From: Allomyces macrogynus ATCC 38327
Lineage: Eukaryota > Blastocladiomycota > Blastocladiomycetes > Blastocladiales > Blastocladiaceae
Reading direction: 5' to 3'
Assembly (NCBI GenBank): GCA_000151295.1
Contig: GG745357.1
Location: 499,236-548,801, forward strand
DNA length: 49,566 nucleotides
Both the position numbers and the translations under genes were made by a program. The first letter of the stretch is position 1. Each line of letters begins with the position of its first letter. Below the pieces are notes generated by a model, which saw only the letters and a list, made by a program, of their open reading frames with translations, was not told where the DNA came from and did not search any database. Positions 1 through 10,086 of the stretch are shown here, one piece after another.

Positions 1-635
1 CGAGATTTGAGCGAGTGAGTCGAGGGGACAAATAGCGGGAGTTGGAGCGGAGGGTGTGGTGCTGTTTGGCGTGGCTCGTTTGGGGTATAGGTATGAATGG
101 GCCGGGCAAGAGTATTGTTTTGGCATTATAGTGAGCGGGAATGGAATGGATGCGCTGTTGAACACTGTTGTGCGTTTTCATGCCTGAACAGGGTGAATTT
201 TGTGCTCTCGACAATTGAACGCGACAAACTTTACATCAGACGAACTTGAGCGAGCTGTGGAAGAGCCCGCCAGGCCGCGGGGCTTGCATCGCTGCAATCT
301 TCCACGCGGATCATTTTTGCGCAATCGGTTCACAAACCGGCAGCCCAAATATATAATATAGCCGTACTTTCCGGTCAAAGCAGCCCAATTCGTGTGTAGC
401 AGTGAAGCAGACAGATCTGGACGCACATGATGCTGGGACCTGGCAGCTAACATTCGAGGCCAAACGTCTCACCATCGCGGACCGAGTCGCTCCTCACATC
501 TTTCCATTTTCCAACTGTCATGCTTGTTGCTTCAGGAACCAGCGACGTGCAATGTATTAACCCAACAACCAATAAATTTTTCGACTTGCAACCTCCTGCA
601 ACGTACTCTCCTGGTCGATTCCACAACACGACATC
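1..635. other. Left-edge region, no gene recognised
   Basis: No reading frame here has recognisable similarity or a plausible exon structure on either strand. The right part presumably contains the promoter and 5' leader of the TFB4-like gene that starts at 636. Confidence 0.4.
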
Positions 636-2135
636 ATGGAAAAATCCGCACCAGCAAATAATCGGAGCGAGGCCGATTATATTCGACCTGCTATGGCCGC
701 CGAGGAAGGCCTGATCAAGCCACGCGGTTCCTCCAAGGCCGGGTCGACGAGCACGCCGTCGCTCCGAGGCGGTCCGTCCGTGACTACCGCGTCCGCGGCG
801 GTGGGCAGCGACGCTGACGACGTGTCGCTCCTGATCGTTGTGCTCGACTGTGCCGCTGGTGCGTGGGTTCCGAGGCACTCGAAAGACCACGGGATTGGCG
901 AGCTTGGTGCCGTCTTGGACCAGCTTTGCGTGTTCCTGAACGCTTTCCTTGTCCTGAACCACGATAATATGCTCGCACTAATTGGCGCTGGTGCGACGAC
1001 AAGGTTAGTTGTGCATTTGATCTGAGGGTACCTCGGATTTCTGGATTATGACTAATGACGGCGGACCGTCGCGAATTTCTGTACCCGCGACCCGCACCGC
1101 CAGATCAACATCTCGCGCGGTCGACGGCGTACCAGCAGTTTGACCAGACCAACAACACACTCATGGCAGGGATCAAGAACCTCATGGATCGCGATGCCGC
1201 AAACATGGGCAACGATATTGGTATGCCTCGCTTCATTTCGCCGCTTTGGGAATGGGGCAATGTCTGACGACTCCATTTCGTAGACACGATCTTGCACTGC
1301 AATCTCGCGTCGGCGCTCTCCAAGGCCTTGTGCTGTACGTCTCCATCCTGGCGACTTTGAACTGGTCGTCGCGCATGATACTCATTTGCGGGTTCTCTCC
1401 AACCAGACGCGAACCGATTAACCAAGGACCAGCCTGTGCGCACGCACCTGCTCGTCGTGTCGGCGTCGCACGATACGCCCGCGCACTATGTTGCGCTCAT
1501 GAACACGATTTTCTCGGCGCAAAAGGCTGGAAGTGTTTCCCTGTCCCCCGCGATCGATTCTTCCAAGCCTGATCGCACCCACGTTCTCTAAACAGGACAT
1601 TATCATCGACGTGTGCAAGCTCTACGGCGACTCGGTGTTTCTTGCAGCAAGCGGCGCACCTGACGGGCGGCGTCTACCTCGGGCTCGATGACCCGATGGG
1701 GTTGATTCAGCATCTCATGTTACGCGGCGATGCGATGCTGCGCGCCTCGTTCCCCGCGCCTCGTTCCCCGCGCATCGCTCACCTTCCCGAATCGCGTAGT
1801 TTACGTTCCTCCCGCCGCCGACCGTGCGCAAGCACCTGGCTCTCCCGACGGCGACGTGCGTTGATTTCCGCACAGCCTGCTTCTGCCACCAGCAAATCGT
1901 GTCGGAAGGGTTTGTGTGCTCGGTCTGTCTGTCGGGTACGTGGGTTTGACGAGACCAGTATTTTGAACGTGTCGGACTCGACCAACTGATCCGCGTTGCG
2001 CTCGTGTACGTAGCGTACTGCAAATGGCGCCCAGTTTGCGCGGCGTGCAAGACCAAGTTCCCTTTCCCGAAATCGACCATGGGCGGCGGCGGGTTCGGGT
2101 TAGCCGCAGATGGGGGCGCGGGGGCGATGTTGTAA
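636..2135 (+). CDS. TFB4: TFIIH core subunit Tfb4/p34 (GTF2H3), multi-exon, one frame break
   Basis: Tfb4/p34 is a structural subunit of TFIIH, acting in RNA polymerase II initiation and nucleotide excision repair in the nucleus. Exon 1 (636-1003) has a low-complexity leader and then the vWA-like start, with LLIVVLDCAAGAW and FLNAFLVLNHDNMLALIGAG. Later exons give REFLYPRP, then LASALSKALCY, a block ending in VALMNTIFSAQKA, then LQQAAHLTGGVYLGLDDP, then FRTACFCHQQIVSEGFVCSVCLS, and finally CKWRPVCAACKTKFPFPKS, the C-terminal zinc-ribbon Cys pairs. Order and spacing follow human p34. Two oddities: there is no clear AG acceptor before the REFLYPRP exon, and one extra base near 1640-1644 shifts frame between GDSVF and LQQAAHL. 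The family identity is firm; exact splice sites near 1004-1060 and 1720-1800 are not. The stop is TAA at 2133-2135. RPC1 follows 430 bp downstream on the same strand. Confidence 0.85.
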
Positions 2136-2565
2136 TAGATCACAGCGTGATTGACGTTGAGAGCAATCTGGTCGCGCTCATTTCCGCCCGTTGTCACGTT
2201 GACAGGAAGTTGAAGGCCATTTGTGACTTGTGAGCTGCCAGCCGCTGGCCGCCAGCGGCGAGGTTGTGACTCTGTGGCAACCAGTCAGGTGAGTCGGCCT
2301 GACCGTGACTACACAACCGCCGCTGCGATCGAATCCTTGTCGACTCGCGATCACGTCGGATCCCGCAAAACAACGCGTCGACGAGGGCGCACCGCGCGCA
2401 ACCGCTTTCTGCACTGGCTTCGAGGCGACGGTTTCGACAAGATCCCGCGCACAAGCTTTCCGATCCGGCCCAATTTCAATCTCAGCCGATCCCCCAACCT
2501 TCCAGCTGCGAGCCCAATCGACCACCACCACTTTTGATCCGTCTCGCCGAACCAAACCTACCGTC

Positions 2566-5500
2566 ATGTCGCGCGGCCGCAAGGTGGTCCAGCCGATCCT
2601 GGACGACAACCCAAAGCAACTGTGCGTGTCCATCGCGATCAACACCACCACTGTGCATTGCAATTCGCACGACTGACGGCACCGCGCACCCGCTGCAGTC
2701 GCGAAGTTGGTTTCGGTGTCCACGGTCAAGAGGAGATTGCCAAGGTCGCGGTCACGGCCATCTCGTGCAAGGACTCGTACTCGTTTGCCGACGGCCGCCG
2801 TACCGTCGTCCCGAACGGCCCGCTCGACAGGCGCCTGGTACGTTCGAGATCGACGCGTTTTGACTCTCCCGCACGGGTGATCCACGGTTCAGTCGCTGAT
2901 CTCCCACGGATCACAACCTAGGGTCCATCGGAAAAGGCGGCGACGTGCGAGACGTGCAACCGCGGCCTCGCCGATTGTCCAGGCCACTGGGGCTACGTGC
3001 CGCTCGCTGTGCCGCTCTTCCACGTCGGCTTCTTCCGCACGATCATCACAACGCTGCAGAACATTTGCAAGGTACCGAACCCCTGCACCGCTCGCTGGCG
3101 TCGATCACCCCGCATCGATCAATGGCTCACCGATCGCGCCGTTTCCGATGCGCTTAGTGCTGCGGCCATGTCTTGCTCGGCGAAGTCGCGCGTCGCGCAC
3201 TCCTGCGCAAGCTCACCACGGCGGGCCCCGACCTGCGCCGGCGGCAAGAGATTCTCAAGGAGCTCAACACCGAGTGCAAAAAGCAGACGACCTGCCCGCA
3301 GCCGACTTGCCGCGCGCCCAACGGCACCGTCAAGAAGTTTGGTCCGCTCAAGATCGTGCACGAGCCGTTCCGGTCCAAGAAGCTCAAGGAGGAGCAGGAG
3401 TCGTACCGCGCCACGTTCCAGGCCGTGACCGCCGGTGTGCCGGGTACCGCGCCCTACATCAACAAGGTCCTGCAGGAACTCGACCCAGAGACCGTCTACC
3501 AGCTTTTTGAAAGGATTCCGAACGAGGACGTGGTCTTGCTCGGGTTCGACGCCGACGAGGGGCACCCGAAACGGTTCTTGTGGACGTACTTGCCAGTCCC
3601 GCCAGGGCTGATTCGCCCGTCGGTTGTGCAGGACGCGAACACGAGTAACGAGGACGACTTGACGATCAAGTTGACCGAGATTATCAACACCAACGCCATG
3701 ATTCGCCGGGCAAAAAGAGCGGGCGAGGCCATGTCGACCTACATGGTGCGTATTCGGCGTTTTCAGTTCACTAATGTCTTGGATGGAAGACGACTCACCG
3801 CGTTTCCGCCGCCATCGTGTGTAGGAACTGTGGGACTTCATGAGTCTGACGGCGGGCCTCTACATCAACAGCGAGATGCCCGGGATTCCGCTCTCCATGG
3901 CCGCGAACAAAGGGGCGCGCGGTCTTTCGCAGCGTCTCAAGGGCAAGCAAGGCCGCTTCCGCGGCAACTTGTCGGGCAAGCGCGTCGATTTCTCTGGTCG
4001 TACCGTCATCTCGCCCGACCCGAACCTGCGCATCGACCAGGTCGGTGTGCCCACGCACGTGGCCAAGATCTTGACCTACCCGGAGCGCGTGACCGAGGCC
4101 AACATTGAAATGCTGCGGCAGCGCGTGCGCAACGGGACCGAGAAATGGCCGGGCGCCAACTACGTGACGGAGAAGAACGGGCTCAAGAAGTTTCTCAAGT
4201 TTGGCAACCGCGACCATCTCGCGTCGAAACTGCGCGTCGGCGATACGGTCGAGCGGCACTTGCATGACGGCGACATTGTGCTCTTTAACCGGCAGCCGTC
4301 GCTGCACAAGCTCTCGATCATGGCGCACTACGCAAAGGTCTTGCCGCACCGCACGTTCCGGTTCAACGAGTGTGTGTGCACGCCCTACAATGCCGATTTC
4401 GACGGCGACGAAATGAACTTGCACTTGCCGCAGACCGAGGAGGCGCGCGCCGAGGCACGCGAGTTGATGGGCGTCAAGCACAACCTCGTCACGCCGCGTA
4501 ACGGCGAGCCGATCATTGCCGCGACGCAGGATTTCATCACGGCGTCGTACTTGATGTCGCGCAAGAGCACGTTCTTTACGCGACACGAGCTGTCGCAGTT
4601 TTTGATGGCCATGGGGTCCGACATTCGGTTCGATTTGCCGCCGCCGGCCATTATCAAGCCGTGCCGGTTGTGGACGGGCAAGCAGTTGCTCTCGCTGCTG
4701 CTGCGGCCCAACAAGCAGTGCAATGTCCGTGTCAACCTCGAGGCCAAGACGCGCGACTACAGCAAGATCCCGCACCCGGACCTGTGCCCGAAAGACGCGT
4801 GGCTCGTTATCGACAACTCGGACGTCATGTGCGGCGCCTGGGACAAGGCTGTGGTCGGCGACGGCAACAAGAATTCGGTCTTCTATGTGCTGCTGCGCGA
4901 CTATGGCCCGGAACGCGCTGCCGAGTGCATGAACCGTCTCGCCAAGCTGTGCGCGCGTTGGCTCGGCACGCGCGGGTTCTCGATTGGGATCAACGACGTG
5001 CAGCCGTCCGACAAGCTGACGGAACGCAAGGCCCAGCTCGTGACGGACGGGTACAATCGGTGCGACGACCTGATCGTGCAGGCCAAGCTGGGCAAGCTCG
5101 AGAACCAGCCAGGGTGCAACATTGAGCAGACGCTCGAGTCCAAGATTTCGGGCATTCTCAGCAAGATTCGCGACGATGCCGGCCAGATTTGCATGACCGA
5201 GCTCAACAAGCACAATGCGCCGCTGATCATGTCGCTGTGTGGATCGAAAGGGTCCAAGATCAACGTGTGCCAAATGGTGGTCTGTGTAGGGCAGCAGATT
5301 GTGGGCGGGTCGCGTGTCGGGTCTGGGTTCGAGGACCGCACGCTGCCGCACTTCCACAAGCATTCCAAGGAGCCGGCGGCCAAGGGGTTTGTGCGCAACT
5401 CGTTCTACACGGGGTTGACGCCGACCGAGTTCTTTTTCCACGCCGTCTCAGGTCGTGAGGGGCTGGTCGATACGGCCGTCAAGAGTACGTTTGCTGTGCA

Positions 5501-7243
5501 CTGCCGGTCGAACCCGCTCCTCAAACTAACGCAGCATCGTTAACCCCGATAGCCGCCGAAACCGGGTACATGCAGCGCCGCCTCATGAAGGCGCTCGAGG
5601 ACCTGACGGTGCACTACGACGGGACCGTGCGCAGCGCGACCAAGGCGATTGTGCAGTTCGAGTACGGCGACGACAGTTTGGACCCGACGACCATCGAGGG
5701 CGACAACCAGCCCGTCGCCTTCCACCGCAACCTGCAGCACGCCATGAACATTGCCCGCGCCAAGGGCGACCGCGCTCTCTTGCCCGACGAAATCACGGCG
5801 CGCGTGCTCGCCGTCACATCCGAGCCTGGGTGGAAACGGCACCTGCACACGCACGGTCTGCGACCTGACTTTATGGAACTAGACGACGTGTCGGTCATGG
5901 GCACGGGCGACGACGTGCAAAAGGTCGAGTTTGTCGACGAGTTGCGGTCGTTTATCGAGGACCAAGTGGTCGCCCCGCGGCGCGCACTGCTCAAGTCCAA
6001 CTTGCGCGAGTACGTGGCCAAGGTGCACCCGCTCACGCAGCGGCAGCTCGATGCGTTTTTGGCCATTTGCAAGCGCAAGTACCTCAACGCCATCATGGAG
6101 CCGGGTACTGCCGTGGGTGCTGTTGGCGCGCAGAGTATTGGCGAGCCCGGCACGCAGATGACGCTCAAGACGTTCCATTTTGCGGGTGTCGCGAGCATGA
6201 ACGTGACGCTCGGTGTGCCGCGCATCAAGGAGATTATCAATGCGGCCAAGACGATTTCGACGCCCATTATCACGGCCAAGCTTGAGTCGGAAAAGAAGGA
6301 CAAGAACGCGGCCGTGACTAAGGGCAAGGGCGCGGCGGCGGCCAACAAGGCCAAGGTCGCGGTCGTGGGCAAGGGTCCCGCGCACTCGGAGCTGGCCGCG
6401 CGGATCGTCAAGGGCCGCGTCGAAAAGACGCTGCTCGGCGACGTGACGCACTTCATGGAGATCAACTACACGGAGCAGGGCGCGCACTTGCTGGTCGAGA
6501 TTGACTTGGCGACGGTCGCCAAGCTGCAGCTCGAGGTCGACTTGTACACGATGTGCAATGCGATTCTCGGGACCAAGGCGCTCAAGCTGACGACTGACCA
6601 GATTGCCGTGCAGCCGCCCAACCAGATCAGAATCCATGCCAAGTCGATGCGCGACCTGCACCAGTACAAGCGGCTGCTGCCAGAGGTGATTGTCAAGGGG
6701 ATCCCGTCGGTGAACCGCGCCGTGATATCCGAGGAGCGCGGCGAGTTCAAGCTGCACGCCGAGGGTTACGGGCTGCGGTTTGTCATGAACACGGACGGCG
6801 TCGACGGCAAGGAGACGCGGTCGAACCACATCATGGAGGTGCAGCAGGTGCTCGGCATCGAGGCGGCGCGCAACACGATCATTGATGAGATTCAGAACAC
6901 GATGAAGAGCCACGGCATGACGATTGATCCGCGGCACGTGATGCTGCTCGGCGACACGATGACGAACCGCGGCGAAGTGCTCGGGATCACGCGGTTTGGC
7001 GTGTCGAAGATGAAGGACTCGGCGCTCATGCTCGCGTCGTTTGAAAAGACGACCGACCACTTGTTTGACGCGGCGCGGTACGCCAAGCGCGACCCGATTG
7101 AGGGCGTCTCCGAGTGCATCATCATGGGCCAGCCGATGCCGATTGGGTCCGGCTTGTTCAAGCTGCTGCAGAAGGACGTTGTCGCAGCTGCGCCCCGCGT
7201 CACGCCCAAGCTCCTGTTTGACCGGCCAGAGTTTCACGTTTGA
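2566..7243 (+). CDS. RPC1: RNA polymerase III largest subunit RPC1
   Basis: Catalytic largest subunit of Pol III, which makes tRNA, 5S and U6 RNA. Six exons fit in phase: 2566-2621, 2699-2837, 2922-3071, 3158-3745, 3825-5484 and 5553-7243, giving 1427 residues, a normal RPC1 length. Visible motifs are the N-terminal zinc clamp ([17 protein letters not shown]), [20 protein letters not shown] of the switch region, the absolutely conserved active-site motif [10 protein letters not shown] that holds the catalytic Mg2+, the bridge-helix/trigger-loop region ([30 protein letters not shown], here joined across the last intron) and [24 protein letters not shown]. There is no heptad CTD, which excludes Pol II. 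The C-terminus ends at FHV followed by TGA. The PNADFDG-containing core and the RPC-type C-terminus favour Pol III over Pol I. Reading frame is intact throughout, unlike several neighbours. Confidence 0.96.
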
Positions 7244-7426
7244 TGTCGGGGACGTCGTGGTCTCCGTGTCCCGATGGGCTTTGGCCTGTTTGGCCCGTTC
7301 GTGTCGGAGTTGGTTTTTGTACAGTTTGGTGTCTCTGGCGCAAGTGCCAATATATTCGAGGAGCAAAAATGCCCGTGTCTCTTTCAAATCGCCACATCTT
7401 GTTCAAAGCATCACCTTGGCGTCAGC

Positions 7427-8037
7427 ATGGCTGCACTGCAAACTCTGGGCCATGCGCTTGCTCAACCAACGGCCACCCTTCGAAGTCTGGACCTCTTCCA
7501 GTGCGGTTTTGGCGTGGCGGAAGCAGAGATGCTTGCCAGCATCCTCCCACCAACGCTCGCTCATCTCCTGCTCCGTGCGACCGGTCTACGCGATGCAAGT
7601 GTTGCTGCGCTCGCGGCCAAGTGGCCGCTTGGGTTAATCATGATTGACTTGGCGGCCAACGACATTGGCGATCAGGGCGCCGTCGCGATTGCCAGTCGCA
7701 TGCCGCCTGGCTTGACCGCTCTCTACTTGTCGGGCAACCAGATTGGTGATCAAGGCGCCAAGGCGGTTGTCAGTCGAATGCCGTCGGACTTGGAGGCGAT
7801 CAACTTGGCGGACAACAAGATTGGTGACCAAGGGGCAGTCGCATGCCGCGTCGCATGAAGTATCTTTTCCTGCATGAAAACAACGTTGGCCAGCAGGACG
7901 CTGGTGCGTTGGTCGATGCGGTGCCAGCTCGCTCTCATTTACGTCTGGAAGGGAACCTGTTGGCCGGATCGTCCTATGTCATGTTGTGGTCTTTGAGTGC
8001 CAAGGCCAGTCTTCGAAAGATCGATTTCCGCTATTAA
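7427..8037 (+). pseudogene. Leucine-rich-repeat protein fragment, broken by a 13-nt deletion
   Basis: RNase-inhibitor-type leucine-rich repeats: successive units read DLAANDIGDQGAVAIASRMP, YLSGNQIGDQGAKAVVSRMP and NLADNKIGDQGAVA, then, in another frame from about 7843, RRMKYLFLHENNVGQQDAGAL. Comparing repeat units at the DNA level shows that the third unit lacks 13 nt after position 7839 that the first unit has; the loss lies between two GTCG copies, so it looks like slippage. The shifted frame would stop at 7858. No N-terminal cap or signal peptide is visible before the first repeat, so the 5' end is uncertain (an upstream Met at 7274 is also open). Such repeats are protein-binding scaffolds; no specific function can be assigned. 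Could be a pseudogene or a sequencing gap. Confidence 0.6.
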
Positions 8038-8097
8038 ACATTGCTGTTTGAACTCCTCACCCCGATTTCAACTCTTCTAGTCAGACCTTGTCAAAGA

Positions 8098-8300
8098 ACT
8101 TGAACTTTGGTCAGCGGGGCGCTGGTGCATTGAACGATGTGATGCATGCTCATATCTATATCTGAAAGCGAACCCAGTGGCTGAACTGTCCTGATTCATT
8201 TTGCGGTCTTCGCGCGCCACAGCCCGGATCGACTTCGACTACTGAATACATTGATTCACCCTGCTCCAAGCTCTTCCAGTCGGACATTGTCGAATAAATT
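8098..8300 (+). repeat. Degenerate second copy of the LRR gene 3' end
   Basis: The stretch from 8109 (GGTCAGCGGGGCGCTGGTGC) aligns with 7888 onward (GGCCAGCAGGACGCTGGTGC), about 221 bp earlier, and similarity continues past the stop codon into the 3' flank (CTCTTCTAGTCAGACCTTGTC near 8075 versus CTCTTCCAGTCGGACATTGTC near 8270). No open frame remains. It is a decayed tandem duplication of the last repeat plus downstream flank. Confidence 0.7.
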
Positions 8301-8313
8301 CGCGCCGAGGACG

Positions 8314-9465
8314 TTACCCTGTCAGCCCCTCCAAATTCAACGCCTGCACCATACGCGACAGCGTCTCCTCCTCTTCGTCGTCATTATCGAGGAAATCCTG
8401 GACCACGGCCGACATATCGACTGGGTCGGCGGTCATGGCGAGCCCCAGCCCAAGCCCCAGAGCCTCGACCGTTGTCGCCACTGACAGCGACGCAGTCGCG
8501 GCGGTCGGGCCCGAGGCGGTCGGCCCCACGGCAATGGTACTGCTACTGCTCATCCCGCCGCCACTTGCAGTCGGTACGGGGACTGCACTCGACCCTGCGA
8601 GTACGGCACTACCGCCAAGTGCATTGGCGGCCGTGAGCGACGAGGATATGGGCACGGGGCTCCCACCGACCGACGGTGTGGCCGTGGGCGCGTTAGTCGT
8701 CGCGGCCGTGGGGGTCGGCGCCATGAGAATGTCGGTGAGCAGCCGCGACTTGAGCTGTTCCTTGTCGTTGGCCGCGTCGCGCGCCGCGTCGGCGGCGGTA
8801 CTCGCATCGGCAGCGACAGGTGGTGGTGGCGGGAGCTTGAGCCGGATCGCCGGGTGGTACGAGTGCCGACGAGACATTGGGGTGCCGTTGGACCAGAGCC
8901 AAATCGGGAGCGGGATCAAGGTAGGCGTTGCGGTCGGGTCAACGGACCCGGATCGCGGCGTGCACAGATCGAGTTCGCCCGAGAGCTTGGTGATGAGTTC
9001 CGTCTCCTCGGGCGAGATCACGTCACCGCGAATGAATCGCGCGTGCTCGCTGAATATTGACGGCATTGCCCAGCCCTGCAGCTTGCGCAGTGCCATGATG
9101 GCGGCGCCTGTGACGATCTGCCCGTCGAGGCAGTGGATGTAGAGCGGAGCGAGCGCCGGATCGAGAACCGTGTGCACGAGCAGATGGAGAAGAGCGGGTG
9201 GGGTCATGGGCGCGGTCCCCTCTTTTGGTTTCGCGACATGGTGATGGATGCAAGTTACACCCGCAGCTTGGAGAGCGGCGATCGTCTCGGGTAGCAGCGG
9301 GTCGGGTGTGAGCGAGACGACGGTGTGAATGCGCAGGTTGGCGACGAGGAACGGCAAGTTTCGCGCACGCGGGTAGGAGCCGCGGTAGAGGCCGTTTTCG
9401 ACGAGCGCAAAGCGGAATGGCGGCACGACGTGCGCCGGCCCGCACAATGGTTCGGGGACGGTCAT
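8314..9465 (-). CDS. OCA/SIW14-type atypical dual-specificity phosphatase, probably catalytically dead
   Basis: Intronless frame of 383 residues. Residues 15-165 match the fungal OCA/SIW14 tyrosine-phosphatase-like family: FRFALVENGLYRGSYPRARN at the start of the domain, then VSLTPDPLLPET, and the P-loop HCLDGQIVTG at 111-120 followed by ALRKLQGW. A catalytic CX5R loop needs Arg six residues after Cys112; here that position is Val118, as expected for a pseudophosphatase. The following 200 residues are Ser/Thr/Ala/Pro-rich and probably disordered. Known family members act in inositol-pyrophosphate turnover or as complex partners in stress signalling; which of them this is cannot be decided. 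Stop is TAA. It is convergent with the LRR fragment and divergent from VPS5. Confidence 0.8.
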   Translation of the reverse strand: MTVPEPLCGPAHVVPPFRFALVENGLYRGSYPRARNLPFLVANLRIHTVVSLTPDPLLPETIAALQAAGVTCIHHHVAKPKEGTAPMTPPALLHLLVHTVLDPALAPLYIHCLDGQIVTGAAIMALRKLQGWAMPSIFSEHARFIRGDVISPEETELITKLSGELDLCTPRSGSVDPTATPTLIPLPIWLWSNGTPMSRRHSYHPAIRLKLPPPPPVAADASTAADAARDAANDKEQLKSRLLTDILMAPTPTAATTNAPTATPSVGGSPVPISSSLTAANALGGSAVLAGSSAVPVPTASGGGMSSSSTIAVGPTASGPTAATASLSVATTVEALGLGLGLAMTADPVDMSAVVQDFLDNDDEEEETLSRMVQALNLEGLTG

Positions 9466-10086
9466 AGTCGCTCGGCGCTTGGATTTCCGTCAGCGTGAAG
9501 ATTTTGGAGCGTGGTGAGGTCGCAGGCGGCGCCGTCGTGATCTGCTGGTGCTATTTTTTTCGTCCTCGGCGAGAGCGTCGGTGTTCGTGTGATCAGCGCC
9601 ACTTCGATGGTCGCGCAGGCAAACGAGGAGCGCAGTCGTCGTCCTTGGCGCCTCGCTTGAGAGTGCAGACGAGCGATATAGTTGCAGCAAGTGCCGTTGC
9701 AACTCGCAGTTGTTGGTTGATGTTGTTCTTGCTGTCGACGACTTCGCAGAAAATGTGGTCGATGCTGTCCAGGTCGTTTGTGATCCATCCCACTCGAAGA
9801 GCAGAGCGCAGGTTGTTTCTTTTGTGCGTCGCGCTCACGTGGCTGGCAGACGCGAAGGCTCGCACGCCTGCTTTCGTAGCGTGTCGGCTCCGCCAATGCA
9901 CGCCGGCACCACGCACGCGCAAGTCGGCCACGACCGGCGCGACCAGCACAGCGCCGATTCCGACCAGCCAACCCGTGCCGCAACTGCCCGCATCCCAACA
10001 GCTGCACCAAGCTCGCGGCCCCTTTGCAATCGTGCGTCCTTGCCGCCGTTCCTTCCTCAAGTTCGCCCGCCAAGTACTCGACCACC
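9466..10086. promoter_or_regulatory. Divergent intergenic region between OCA-like gene and VPS5
   Basis: About 620 bp separates the two divergent start codons. Frames crossing it have no recognisable similarity, so I treat it as a shared promoter region; no convincing TATA box is visible. Confidence 0.4.

Noticed and set aside
3795..5441. Long minus-strand open frame opposite RPC1 exon 5
   Set aside because: It is the mirror of the GC-rich RPC1 codons, rich in Arg/Val/His/Leu, with no domain; RPC1 on the other strand is certain.
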